Below are positions 1 through 11,457 of a stretch of 22,882 nucleotides of DNA, piece after piece. The position numbers were made by a program, and so were the translations under genes. The stretch's first letter is position 1, and every line of letters starts with the position of its first letter. A model generated the notes under the pieces. That model made no database searches and was not told the DNA's origin. It saw only the letters and a program-made list of their open reading frames with translations. The DNA comes from Acanthamoeba sp. SK_2022b (lineage: Eukaryota > Discosea > Longamoebia > Acanthamoebidae). The DNA is taken from the NCBI GenBank assembly GCA_027943245.1, contig JANDJZ010000733.1, positions 1-22,882 of the forward strand, read 5' to 3'.

Positions 1-739
1 GCACCCGGCACCGTCTTGGCCAGCCCAACCCCTTCCAGGGCACCCTCGCCGACGAGGAGATGGCCTCCGTCGGCTACCGCTACCGGAAGTTCGACCTCGG
101 CGATGGCAACGTGCTCCTCGCCCGGTGCCAGGTCGATGCCGCCCTCAAGAAGGACAACGGCGTCGACTTTGTCAACGTCAAGGCCCTCAACGAGTACGAC
201 TCCAAGGCCACCGGCATCGACTGGAGGCAGAAGCTCGACTCCCAGCGCGGCGCCGTCATGGCCACCGAATTCAAGAACAACGCCAGCAAGCTCGCCAGGT
301 GGACCGCCCAGTCCGTCCTCGCCGGCGTCCAGCACCTCAAGCTCGGGTACGGCTTCCTCCCTCCTCTCTCCCCCATCTGGAACCGCTTCTCTGGGTCTCC
401 TTGCTCCCCCCCCCCCCCCGCAGTTTTGTCACCCGCTCCTCGACCAAGGACGCGTCGAACCACCAGATCGTGGGCATGGTCACCTACAACCCGGTCGACT
501 TTGCCGGCCAGATCGGTCTGAGCGCAGCCAACATGTGGGGCATCCTGAAGCACATCATCGACAAGTGCCAGGAGCTCGACGAGGGCACCTACGTGCTCGT
601 CAAGGATCCCAGCAAGCCCCTCTGCCGCGTCTACAGAGTGCCCGAGGGCTCGCTCGCCGATGCCGGCGACGAGGAGGGCGGCCAGGTCTACAGTCACGGT
701 GACGACGGCAGCGACGACGAGGATGATGAGGAGGACTAA
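1..739 (+). CDS. EIF3D: Eukaryotic translation initiation factor 3 subunit D, C-terminal part (5' end outside window)
   Basis: This is the last ~219 codons of the cytosolic eIF3 subunit d, the cap-binding subunit of the eIF3 complex that loads mRNA on the 40S ribosome. Proposed join: 3..346 and 424..739, with a phase-1 GT-AG intron at 347-423 that ends in a C-tract and CAG. The spliced product reads RKFDLGDGNVLLARCQVDA, later IDWRQKLDSQRGAVMATEFK, then LSAANMWGILKHIIDKC and VKDPSKPLCRVYRVPEG. It ends in an acidic tail (DDGSDDEDDEED), as in animal and plant eIF3d. Human eIF3d is about 548 residues, so roughly 40% is present. The upstream part lies beyond the left edge; the reading frame is open from base 3. 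Nothing looks broken. The identification rests on remembered family similarity and is strong. Confidence 0.95.
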   Translation, partial: HPAPSWPAQPLPGHPRRRGDGLRRLPLPEVRPRRWQRAPRPVPGRCRPQEGQRRRLCQRQGPQRVRLQGHRHRLEAEARLPARRRHGHRIQEQRQQARQVDRPVRPRRRPAPQARVRLPPSSLPHLEPLLWVSLLPPPPRSFVTRSSTKDASNHQIVGMVTYNPVDFAGQIGLSAANMWGILKHIIDKCQELDEGTYVLVKDPSKPLCRVYRVPEGSLADAGDEEGGQVYSHGDDGSDDEDDEED

Positions 740-1230
740 TCAATCCCCTTCCCCTCCACTTCCTTGTCTTCCACCTCACTAAAGCCCGTCGGCGCGTTGT
801 TGGCCCGTTATTCTCATTTTTCTTCATTTTCCCACTTGCCTTTTTTTTATTTATAAAAAGAATGATTCGAAGAATCCGGTCTTATCCTTTTGTTATTGTA
901 CATCCACACACATGCACACGTTGCGGCGCAGCGCAGCAGCCGGTGCTGCTCACACTCCCCTTCGGCCACGCTCTCCTCTGTTGTTGCGTGCTCCCGCACT
1001 GTTGTGGCCACGCATCCTACAAAACGGACACTTTGCATCCGGAAGGGCGGCCGCCCCTGCTCTTCCTCGCCCACAACGCTCAGTGGCCGAGGCATGGGCC
1101 TCGGCTGTCGATTTCGATTGGCGTCATGGGAAACGGGATTTGTCACACTCTGAGAAGGAGGAGGAGGATGACGACAACGGCGCCTTTGCAGAGCCTCCAG
1201 GCGCGATAAAATACGGCATCCGCCAAAAAG
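740..1230. other. Intergenic region between eIF3d and the HflX-like gene
   Basis: There is no convincing coding sequence here. It should hold the eIF3d 3' UTR and the promoter or leader of the next plus-strand gene. An AT-rich stretch at 841-865 contains TATAAAAAG (852-860), which resembles a TATA box on the plus strand. It lies about 370 bases before the proposed HflX start, so a 5' UTR intron or an additional 5' exon is possible. The short frames here show no family resemblance. Confidence 0.5.
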
Positions 1231-2368
1231 ATGAAGAAGCAGACGACAGCGGGCGGCAGGCTCTCGACGCCATGCAGCCCGGCCGCTTCTGGGGTGCAGC
1301 CCGCCCGCCTCGTGTACGCTCCTATCTTATTTCAAGATATTTCTGGATCAATAGAAACATTTATATCTATTTATTTAATGGAAATAAACCACTATGCTGC
1401 AGGTGTGCGTAGTGCATCCCTACATGCGCAACACGGTCTACGCTGACAAGCGAAAGAGGCGGCTGAGCCTTCTAGACACACACGAAGAGGAGGAGCAGCT
1501 CTGCCGTGGCCAAGGTGCCCCCTCCCTCTCGTGCATGGTCTCCTCCGGTCCGCTCACCGTTTGCCCCTCTTTCCCTCTGCAGATCACCCAGATCTTCGCC
1601 TCAAGGAAGCCGGTGCGTGCGGGCCCCCTCTACGCCGGTGGCAGTGGTCGTCTCATCGTCACATGGCCACACGGCTCCTGTCCTCTCTGTGCAGTTGCGT
1701 TGGTCGAGGCGTTGGAATGGCCGGTGGAGGACTCGATGTACCTCACGGTCAACACGGTCAACCCGTCTCACTTCCTCGGCAAGGGCAAGGTGCGTTGGAG
1801 TCACATGCGACTCCCAAGCAACGCGATCTCTCGAGCCTCAGCCCCCCTCCTCGAGGAGATGGCACGCGTCGTGGTCGCTGATATCGCTTCGTGTCTGCGT
1901 GGACAGATCTCCCAACTCAGGCAAGTCTGCCAGGCGAAGAGGGCCGACGTGGTGGCGATGGACACCAACTCCCTCACGCCCGCCCAGGGCCAAAAGCTCG
2001 CCAAGATGCTGGGCACACGGGTAAACTCCATTCCCACGCGCGTGTGGCCGCCGCTCCGACTGTGTACTGACGCGTGCTCGGTGTGAGCGTGTGTGCGCAG
2101 GTAATGGACAGATATCGCCTCATTCTGGAGATCTTTGCACAGCGGGCGCAGTCCGAGGAGAGCCGGCTGCAGGTGCAGACACACCGCTTATCGGGTAGTT
2201 CGGGGGGGGGGGCACTCAACCCGTCCAAACCGTGCAGGTCGAGCTGGCGGGTCTGGCCTACAAGAGCGTCCACCTCAAATCGGCGATGGAGTCCAAGCAT
2301 TTGGCCCAGCAGAGGGGAGGCGGCGCCTTCCTCTCGGGCGCAGGAGAGACCAACCTCGAAATAGAGCG
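1231..2368 (+). CDS. HflX/GTPBP6-type ribosome-associated GTPase, N-terminal and middle domains only; GTPase domain missing
   Basis: HflX proteins bind ribosomes; the mitochondrial GTPBP6 acts in ribosome recycling and biogenesis. Proposed exons: 1231-1311, 1403-1514, 1583-1612, 1695-1789, 1856-2020, 2101-2172 and 2238-2368. All junctions are GT-AG and the phases agree, giving about 228 codons. The ATG at 1231 follows an in-frame stop at 1207. The first part (VCVVHPYMRN, then DLRLKEAVALVEALEWP and FLGKGK) matches the HflX N-terminal domain. The middle part reads TPAQGQKLAKMLGTRVMDRY, LILEIFAQRAQ, LQVELAGLAYK, then GGGAFLSGAGETNLEIE, the counterpart of the bacterial GG-GLRGPGETQLE linker. In the family, the G domain with its P-loop follows at once. 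Here a donor-like GT (2369) is followed by (TG)n and then by the 3' end of an opposing gene. No P-loop exon is visible. Either the gene is truncated or the assembly is joined wrongly at the repeat. Confidence 0.88.
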
Positions 2369-2429
2369 GTGCGTTGTCCATGCACACCCTATGTGTTTTA
2401 CAACACGAGTGGGTGGTCATTTTGATTTG

Positions 2430-2431
<2 letters not shown>

Positions 2432-2502
<71 letters not shown>

Positions 2503-2523
2503 GTGTGCGTGCGTGCGTGCGTG
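2432..2523. repeat. (TG)n microsatellite between convergent genes
   Basis: Thirty-three uninterrupted TG units (2432-2497) are followed by a degenerate TG/CG stretch to about 2523. The tract starts 63 bases after the last recognisable HflX exon and ends against the stop codon of the opposing coiled-coil gene (2525). It is the only sequence separating them and sits exactly where the HflX GTPase domain is lost. Confidence 0.95.
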
Positions 2524-2524
2524 C

Positions 2525-3397
2525 TCATGCAGACCTGTGGGAATCGTGGTCAGCGTGATGCTTGGGGTGCTTCTTGTGCTTGTCCCGCTTGAGGCTCTGG
2601 ACGAGAAGCTTGAGCTGGTTGACCTGCTCCTGCAGGCGCTTGGCCTCGGCCTCCTTGGACTTGGCCCTGCTCTCGGCCTCGTTGAGCTTGCGCGCGAGCG
2701 CTTCGGCCTCGTTCTGGGCCTCCCACCGATTCTTGAACTCCTCCTCCTTCTCGCGCATCCGCTCCTTATAGGCGTCCCTGAGCATGCGCACCTCCTCGTC
2801 CCTCTTGGCGAGCTGCGCCCGCAACTCGTGGATCGACTGCGCCTCGCCCTCGTCCGCCACGGCCTTGGCCTCTGATTGGTGCTCCTTGGCATGACTTCTT
2901 TCCTGCTCCGATGAATAACCATAAATAACCTTAATTGTACTTACATAAAAATAACGGTAATTTATATATATTGTAATATTAAAAAAAAATATAAAATCGC
3001 AAAAAAGAAAATAAATTGTCTCCAAAGAACGAAAGCGAAGGTCAAGGAGGCGGACCTGGCCGATGAAGGAAGGTTTGGAGGAGGACGGGGTGGTGGCTGC
3101 TGGCTTGGTCCAGCCACCGGACTGAGTCTGCGCCACCGCAACTTGTTCTGGGTCGTTCTTGACGGGTTGGTGCTCGTGCTCGTGGTTGGGCAGTGGTTGT
3201 GTCAGGGGCGGAGGTTGGACAGGCGAGGCCGCCGGTACAGAAGAAGAGGGAGGAGAGGGGGAGAAGGGGCCGGAGGGGGTCGGGGCGTGAAGGAGTAGTT
3301 GCTTGATCTTTTGCTCCTTCTTGCGGCGCTCCTCCTCCTCTCGCTCTCGGGCCGCCCTCTCCCGTTCCTCCTTCTGCTGCCGCCAATTCGCGGCCAT
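2525..3397 (-). CDS. Hypothetical coiled-coil protein, two exons
   Basis: I do not recognise a family. Proposed join on the minus strand: 3397-3056 and 2902-2525, with a phase-0 GT-AG intron (2903-3055) that is strongly AT-rich. The product is about 239 residues. I chose the ATG at 3397 because the codon before it is GTG. Residues 1-35 are a charged helix (REREEEERRKKEQK). A Pro/Ser/Gln-rich linker follows (~36-110). The C-terminal half is a long, highly charged coiled coil with heptad-like spacing (ELRAQLAKRDEEVRMLRDAY, later LQEQVNQLKLLVQSLKRDKH), ending in a His/Lys-rich tail. No signal peptide or membrane segment is seen. The intron is 153 nt, has no in-frame stop, and could be retained without breaking the frame. 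A structural or scaffold role is only a guess. Confidence 0.8.
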   Translation of the reverse strand: MAANWRQQKEERERAAREREEEERRKKEQKIKQLLLHAPTPSGPFSPSPPSSSVPAASPVQPPPLTQPLPNHEHEHQPVKNDPEQVAVAQTQSGGWTKPAATTPSSSKPSFIGQVRLLDLRFRSLETIYFLFCDFIFFFNITIYINYRYFYVSTIKVIYGYSSEQERSHAKEHQSEAKAVADEGEAQSIHELRAQLAKRDEEVRMLRDAYKERMREKEEEFKNRWEAQNEAEALARKLNEAESRAKSKEAEAKRLQEQVNQLKLLVQSLKRDKHKKHPKHHADHDSHRSA

Positions 3398-4123
3398 CAC
3401 CTACTGTCCTCTTCGCTTACTGTCCTCTTCCCTGTTCTTGGTGTTACGGTACTTGGACCTATCAGCGCCTGTATTAGTAGACCGCCACCTTAATGGTTGT
3501 GGGATGTTGCCGAAGGGACACGCGACATGGGCGGCAGCACGTTGGCCAACGGTGGAGTTGTCGCCCCAGCACGTCGTGGTGCCGTCAGTCAACATACCGA
3601 CCAACTGAAAGTCGACCCGGCCTCCACTTGCGTAAAGGTCTCGTTGAGCTGCGGATCGCACTGTCCGGCGCCAGGCTCACCCAGTGCAGGCGGCTGGAGA
3701 TGCGGGTTACGTGCCGAAGCCAACCATCGCACAGAACGAATTCCGCCATCACTTTCCTCATTTCACTGATGAAGCAGTGCGCGCGCACCTCTTTGCCTCA
3801 TCGCCGCGCATTATTGAACTCAATTCGCATGTCCGCTGGCGATCACCCGTGGTTAACAAACATGGCAAGCTTTTTGGCGGGAAAATGAAAAACTTAAAAA
3901 TCCAGTTTTCAGTACATTTTCACGAAGCACAATGAATTCTGGTTGGTTGGCTCGTTGATGCTCCCTCGCAACGGCCGTTGTAAGCTCAACGGTCTGCGGA
4001 GTCTTTGCCCCCCCCCCCGGAGCGGACACCAACAACAAAACCAACTCTTTGCGTTGCCATTTCTTCAAGTCTCACTGAGTCTTTACAACCCAATTACCCA
4101 ACCCTCAATATACACACATCATC
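3398..4123. other. Divergent intergenic region between coiled-coil gene and CDC20
   Basis: About 725 bases separate the start codons of two divergent genes, so both promoters should lie here. The clearest element is a consensus E2F site at 3871-3884 (listed separately). The short plus-strand frame at 3493-3888 has no recognisable similarity and overlaps that site; I do not call it a gene. A C-tract lies at 4010-4018 and an AT-rich AATATACA (about 4107-4114) precedes the CDC20 start. Confidence 0.5.
3871..3884 (+). promoter_or_regulatory. E2F/DP-type site upstream of CDC20
   Basis: The sequence TTTTTGGCGGGAAA contains the textbook E2F consensus TTTGGCGGGAAA in full. It lies about 240 bases upstream of the CDC20 start codon. 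E2F/DP dimers drive cell-cycle genes in animals, plants and several protists, so the position before a mitotic gene is sensible. That the site is used here is inference. Confidence 0.6.
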
Positions 4124-5590
4124 ATGAACACCAAGATGAGCAACGACCGCTTCATTCCCGACCGCAACGGTATCAACTTTGACGTCTCCCACTTCAACCT
4201 CACCTCTTCTTCCTCCTCCAAGGAGAACGTGCAGCAGCAGCAGCAGGTGGCAAGCCCCGCCAAGGAGAGGTTCCAGTCGTCTCTTTCCGATGCCATGTTC
4301 GGCAGCGATGCGAGCGCCGTCAAGTCGACCAAGGTGCTGGCCTTCAAGCACAAGGCGCCCGCCGCCAGCGCTTCCTTCCACAACCAGATGCGCACCCTCT
4401 ACTCGGCCAACAAGGCCGCCGCTGCCGCCAAAGGTACCTCCTCCGCCTCGTCTGGCTCTTCGTCCTCTCGCAGGTTGCCGTCGGTGGCGGACAAGGTGCT
4501 CGACGCGCCTGGCATGAGGGACGACTACTACCTCAACCTGGTCGACTGGTCGGCGCAGAACACGCTGGCCGTGGCGCTCGACAAGAGCCTCTACCTGTGG
4601 AACGCCACCACGTCGGACATCGACATGCTGTTCGAGATGAGCGACGACGCTGGTGCTGATGACTACATCACGTCGGTGTCGTGGATGGCCGACGGCAACA
4701 TCCTCGCTGTTGGTACTGGCCCCTCTCTCCTCTCCCACTCTCTCTGTGGCCCTTTGGTTCTCTCTTTCGTCTGCTCACGATTTGGCCACCATCAACCAAC
4801 AACGAAACCAGGCACGAGCAGCAACGAGGTGCAGCTGTGGGACGTGGCCAAGGGACGGCAGGTGCGCACCATGCGCGGCCACCAGGACCGAGTGTCGTCG
4901 CTCTCGTGGAACCGGGCCATCCTGTCGAGCGGTTCGCGCGACACCACCATCATCCACCACGACGTAAGGCTCGCCCAGCACCAGGTGGCCCTGCTCGAGG
5001 GTCACACGCAGGAGGTGTGCGGCCTCAAGTGGAGCGAGGACGGCACGCAGCTGGCCTCGGGCGGCAACGACAACATCCTCAACGTGTGGGACGAGGGCCG
5101 CACGGAGGCGCGCTTCAGGCTCGACCACCACACGTCGGCCGTCAAGGCCGTGGCCTGGTGCCCGTGGCAGGCCGGCCTCCTGGCGTCGGGCGGCGGCGCC
5201 GCCGACCGGTGCATCAAGATGTGGAACACGCGCAGCGGGGCCTGCGTCAACTCGGTCGACACGGGCTCGCAGGTGTGCGGCCTCGTGTGGTCGCGCACGC
5301 ACAAGGAGCTCGTCTCGTCGCACGGCTATTCGCAGAACCAGCTGGCCGTGTGGAAGTATCCGACCATGGCCAAGGTGGGCGAGATGCACGGCCACACCTC
5401 GCGCGTGCTCTTCCTCGCGCTGAGCCCCGACGGCCAGACCGTGGTGTCGGGCGCCGGCGACGAGCGTCTCCGCTTCTGGAACGTGTGGCCCTCCAAGGCT
5501 TCTTCGGCCTCGGCCTCGTCGGCTGCTGCTGCTGCCACCAAGGAGGAGAAGGCTGGCGCTGGCTCGTCGAGGATGTACCACATCCGGTGA
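4124..5590 (+). CDS. CDC20: CDC20, activator of the anaphase-promoting complex (WD40)
   Basis: Cdc20 binds the APC/C ubiquitin ligase and recruits substrates such as securin and cyclin B at the metaphase-anaphase transition. Proposed join: 4124-4712 and 4812-5590, with a phase-1 GT-AG intron (4713-4811); the product is about 455 residues. The C-box DRFIP (8-12), which contacts APC/C, sits almost at the N-terminus. A KEN box follows at 33-35. SRRLPSVADKVLDAPGMRDD leads into the WD40 propeller (NDYYLNLVDW-type start, LAVGTSSNEVQLWD across the junction, LSSGSRDTTIIHHDVR, HTQEVCGLKWSEDGTQLASG, AVKAVAWCPWQAG, SQNQLAVWKYPTMAK, HTSRVLFLALSPDG). The protein ends in Ile-Arg, the IR tail that docks on APC3. 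HHDVR and WKYPTMAK favour Cdc20 over Cdh1. The 99-nt intron has no in-frame stop. Upstream lies a consensus E2F site. Confidence 0.96.
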   Translation: MNTKMSNDRFIPDRNGINFDVSHFNLTSSSSSKENVQQQQQVASPAKERFQSSLSDAMFGSDASAVKSTKVLAFKHKAPAASASFHNQMRTLYSANKAAAAAKGTSSASSGSSSSRRLPSVADKVLDAPGMRDDYYLNLVDWSAQNTLAVALDKSLYLWNATTSDIDMLFEMSDDAGADDYITSVSWMADGNILAVGTGPSLLSHSLCGPLVLSFVCSRFGHHQPTTKPGTSSNEVQLWDVAKGRQVRTMRGHQDRVSSLSWNRAILSSGSRDTTIIHHDVRLAQHQVALLEGHTQEVCGLKWSEDGTQLASGGNDNILNVWDEGRTEARFRLDHHTSAVKAVAWCPWQAGLLASGGGAADRCIKMWNTRSGACVNSVDTGSQVCGLVWSRTHKELVSSHGYSQNQLAVWKYPTMAKVGEMHGHTSRVLFLALSPDGQTVVSGAGDERLRFWNVWPSKASSASASSAAAAATKEEKAGAGSSRMYHIR

Positions 5591-7337
5591 ACGGAGCCCG
5601 CTGCGCACGATCGTCTCCTCACATGAGTGGGCAAGCGAATCATCACCATGATGATGATGCAACATCACACACAAAACGAGACGAGAGTGTGCAGAGGGTC
5701 TCAGATTGCTGGTAACGTACTCCCCCCTCCACCTCCTCTCTGTTCAACTTATGTGCTCAATACTAATGAGGCACGCGCACGTCTATCCCCCTCCTGCTCG
5801 GCCCCGCCACTTGAGGTGGGGCTCGATGCATGGAGTCTAAAATCGTTGCAGGGAGGCAGGACACAGGCAGGCACCATGGCGAGCTTTGCTATTGACAAGG
5901 TCGACAAGCGCTCCACTCTTCGCTAGCCCTACTCTTGCCACGAAGCTCACCGGTTTCGTCTGCTCCTAACTCGAGTGTGAGCGAGTTTGCCTGGACCAAC
6001 GGACGACAGCTGCCTCTCCTATCGAGTGAAACCCCACTCGTTGGCCACTCGTTGGCCATGCCATCGTCACGGTCTGCAGCTTGCTTCAACAACACATTTA
6101 TGTTACTGCGTGTTTTGCTCACCTCTTGTGCACCCGTCGATGTCTCGAGCTGCCCTACACCACTTCACCACTTGTAGAGTCGTGCCCGCCCTGCGTAACA
6201 TTGGACAACCTTCCGCTGCTACTGGTACGTAGCCTTCTCAACTTGGCGTTGGTTTTCATGGACTGGGCTCCTTATGATTATATCATCCGGAGTAGTATGA
6301 TCAACCATGATTCATACATTATGTTACACACTCGATGAAGGGCTTGTGCCTCGCTCTCTATCTTTGGTTCTGGAATGTATACTTTCCGCATCGAGCTTAC
6401 CCTCTTGTCTCCTACCTCCACCAGTAGCACTGCACGCTCAAGCTTCCTAGTGCTGACCCCCTCTAAGCCGAGAGCCATGTCGTGTACTCGAAGAACACAT
6501 AGACGGTACGATGCTGTACCTGTTCTCTGTTCCTTGGTCTCCCTTACGCCATTTGTTATTGGTTGCATGCTGTTACCCGTAGCATGTACACTTTGTCACT
6601 GTGGCATATTGACGTTCTCTGGGGACATGCCTGTCCCCGGTCGCGAAACTTACAAGCGCATGTGCTCAATCATCCTACGCACATTCGTCTCTGTTTTCGC
6701 CACATTCCATAGACTATTCCCAGTATGTGGCTAACTGACTCTATCTACACAGATGATCCAGCCTGCTCGCGTCAATCACTATCACGCCCGCCGTCTGAGA
6801 CCACATGTAGAGACTGGTGGCAGAAAAAAGCTTCGTCTTACAAGGGACCCCTTTTCTTTGGTGCCAATAAACACCTCTCCTGCATGGCTTCCTCTCGCTT
6901 CCACCTCCTTGCACCTCTTCGTCCTTTGGTCTGCAGCTCCTTTCTTTCCCCGGTGACAGTATACCACGGCATACGTTTAGCTATCAGCTGCAACCTTCCT
7001 TGGCAAGAGGCTGATATCGTGTGCTTGTGTCTTTCTATCATTCCGCATCTGTATTGGCAGTGAAGGTCGCCCTTGCATTACACGTTGCATCCTCACAGGC
7101 AATTCATGAGTGTCATGTTATCTCGGAGGCGAGTACACCTTCTACCGAGTACTGTGTGGCCACAGCTCAACACACATTCATGGTTGGCGCAAGTCCACAT
7201 CCACCGACGCCTTGTATGTACAAGTTGGATGATTTATTGATGGACGAAAAACTAGGCACGACACGCACGCCTCGCCCACAGCAATCTTGTCTGCCTATAC
7301 AATTGGGAAAGCGCACGCGCGGGGAGGTGTGGCCGCT
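5591..7337. other. 1.75 kb without a recognisable gene
   Basis: This stretch lies downstream of CDC20 and downstream of the opposing F-box gene, so both 3' UTRs are expected at its ends. Its composition is more balanced than the GC-rich exons around it. All frames are short (up to about 120 codons), show no splice-consistent continuation, and match no family I recognise. No tRNA-like fold, terminal repeat or target-site duplication is obvious. It may be plain intergenic DNA, a non-coding transcript or a heavily decayed element. Confidence 0.5.
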
Positions 7338-9328
<1,991 letters not shown>

Positions 9329-9526
9329 CTCTTGTGCGATCTTTTGATGATTATGACGATGAATAGATGAAACAACGGGAGGTGGCGTGCGTGGCGTGGT
9401 GTGTGCAGTTCACGCTCGAGGTGAATGTACTGCTCGCAGGAGCTGTCCCTTCCCTTGCCGCGAGAAGAGCGCACGCTTCTGCCGCAGAGTTCAGTTTTCC
9501 AACTGGAAATGGCGCACGAGCCTTCC

Positions 9527-9548
9527 GTTCCAGAATGCTGACGTCAGC
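9527..9548. promoter_or_regulatory. CRE-type bZIP palindrome next to a heat-shock-like element
   Basis: The perfect 12-base palindrome GCTGACGTCAGC (9537-9548) contains the full CRE core TGACGTCA. Directly next to it is TTCCAGAA (9528-9535), the TTCnnGAA arrangement of heat-shock elements, with another TTC at 9523. Both lie about 200 bases upstream of the F-box gene start. They match known consensus sites; use in this organism is not shown. Confidence 0.45.
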
Positions 9549-9610
9549 AAACCAGACGTCTTCGTTTGGCCTTTTTGTCTTGTTGTACAAGTTAGTTGTT
9601 TAATGAGTAT

Positions 9611-9627
9611 TGTCGAGCAACTCGACA
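9611..9627. other. Small perfect hairpin in the TBC gene 3' UTR
   Basis: TGTCGAG and CTCGACA form a 7-base stem with a three-base loop. It begins about 20 bases after the TBC stop codon (9648) on the minus strand. It may be an RNA structure in the 3' UTR. Confidence 0.4.
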
Positions 9628-9647
9628 CAACATGAACGCCCCACGCA

Positions 9648-11392
9648 TCACTCGAATGTCTGCGCGAGCTCCTTCTTAATGCGGTGCGAGTGCCCCGTCG
9701 GCCGCAGCACTCGCGTCTGTGGCGCCAGCTGGCGGTACTCTGCGCGTAGTCGACAACAAACACCAACACACACACACGTTGAGAGCGAGCGAGAGACACC
9801 GACGCCAGCGAGCCTGGCGAGGGCAAGAGGAGGTGGGGGAGCAGGGAGGCTGCGTGACTGACCTTCGGAGCCCTCGTCCTCGTTGGCGCGGATGAGGAAG
9901 GACAGGCGGTAGCGTGTCTGCGCGTACTGCGGGTGGAGCTGGGCCAGCACCTTGTGCTCGTCGGCCTTGCGCCGCTGCTGCATGATGACCGTCTTCTTGT
10001 GGAACCCGCGGCCCGACACCAACCCGACGCGCACCGAGCCCTTCACCTGCTTCTCGCCGCCTTGGCCCTCGCCCTCGCCCTCGTCGCCGTTCTCCTCCTC
10101 CTTGTGTCGCTGCTGCTGCTGTCCCTTCTGCGCGTGGAGCAGCGCACGCACGGAGCCGCCGCTGCCGCCGCCGGTCGGCGAGGGGTCGGCGCCGGTGGCT
10201 GACTTGGCCTTGAGTCGCTCGATCCAGTCGTTGAACGCCGGCGAGCTCGAGCCGGCCGACTCTGTGGTTGTCGTCGTCGTCGCTGTCGTCGCCGACGACG
10301 GCGAGAGCGGCGGCGATTTGGTGGACGCGTCGGGGTCGGGGTCGTCCGAGCCGCCGCCCACGCCGCCGCCGTTCCTGCGCTGCTCAATCTGCTCGAGCCA
10401 CCGCGCGCGCAGGCTCTGGTACATGTGGGGGTCCACCGTCTTGCTGTAGATTCGCGACTTGGACGACGGCTTCCACGCCTTGGGCGGCAGCGGCGGCGGC
10501 GCCACCTCGCCCCCACCGTCGACCGTCGGCGCCGACGTTGCCGACGTGGACGATATCGACGATAATCCCGAGGACGGCGACGATGGTGGGTCGCCGGTGG
10601 GCGTGGGGATGGGCGCCTTGGTGCGGAGGCGGGAGGAGAGCGAGGCGAGCGAGGCGCTGGAGGTCTCGGGCGTCGTCAAACGGCGAGGCGACAGCGACGG
10701 AGACGATGATGAAGAAGAGGAGGGAGAGGGGGAGGAGGGGGTGGTGGGCGGGTAGGAGGCGGTGAGGTTGGCGGAGCTGTAGGAGGCGCGCCGCTTGGAG
10801 GTGTCGAGGGAGGCGCGGTACTCGGGCTGCAGGCGGGCGACCTCGGCCTTGAGGCCGCGCATGGTGCTGCCCTTGGCGAAGACGGCCGCCATGAGCTCCT
10901 CCTTGCTCACGCTCTGCGGCAGCTGCTTGATCATATAGAAGCAGTCCGCATTGTCCGCCGTGTCTGCACCAAAATAAATAAAAATAAATATTAAAATAAC
11001 ATAATAAATAAAAAATAAATAAAAGAAAGTACAATGTTTGTTCATTTTGGTTTTATCAACGAATATAATTTTGATTTTCTATAATAGAAAAATATAATAA
11101 GGAAAATGATGCGCGTACCGAGTAGGGCGGCCTCGTTGATCTTGAAGAGGGCAAGGGCCACGCGGAACAGCACGTACGGGCCCTCGTAGTAGAGGGAGTC
11201 CCACACGTGGAGTACAGTCTATCGCGCGTGTGCGTGTGCGTGCGTGTGAGCACGGCACTGGATCCGCGGAGGGGCGAGGCGCCAAACAGACGTACGTCGA
11301 GCGGCAGGACGGTCACGAAGAGGCACAGGAACCAATGGTGCAACACCGGCAATATATTCATCTGCCCAATCACCACCCGACCTCGGTCAGCA

Positions 11393-11457
<65 letters not shown>

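Larger units (their letters stand above)
9329..9647. other. Intergenic region upstream of the F-box gene and downstream of the TBC gene
   Basis: About 320 bases hold the promoter of the F-box gene and the 3' UTR of the TBC gene. There is no coding sequence. Several short palindromes cluster here: an inverted repeat TTTCCA-AC-TGGAAA (9496-9509), a TTC-GAA element of heat-shock type (9527-9536), the palindrome at 9537-9548, and a hairpin at 9611-9627. Confidence 0.6.

Noticed and set aside
80..697. Long minus-strand frame opposite eIF3d and similar antisense frames opposite CDC20 and gene B
   Set aside because: These are GC-rich antisense shadows. The plus-strand or minus-strand partner encodes a recognisable or compositionally coherent protein.
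3056..3397. Continuation of HflX GTPase domain on the plus strand beyond the TG tract
   Set aside because: Plus-strand frames between 2525 and 4123 contain no P-loop or G-domain motifs. The sequence is the antisense of the coiled-coil gene and then spacer.
3493..3888. 131-codon plus-strand frame upstream of CDC20
   Set aside because: No recognisable domain, Arg/Cys-rich shadow composition, and it covers the likely promoter and E2F site.
5889..6568. Short minus-strand frames (5889-6122, 6278-6568) considered as remains of a Copia-type retroelement
   Set aside because: The likeness was too faint: no integrase, reverse transcriptase or zinc-knuckle motif, no LTRs and no target duplication.
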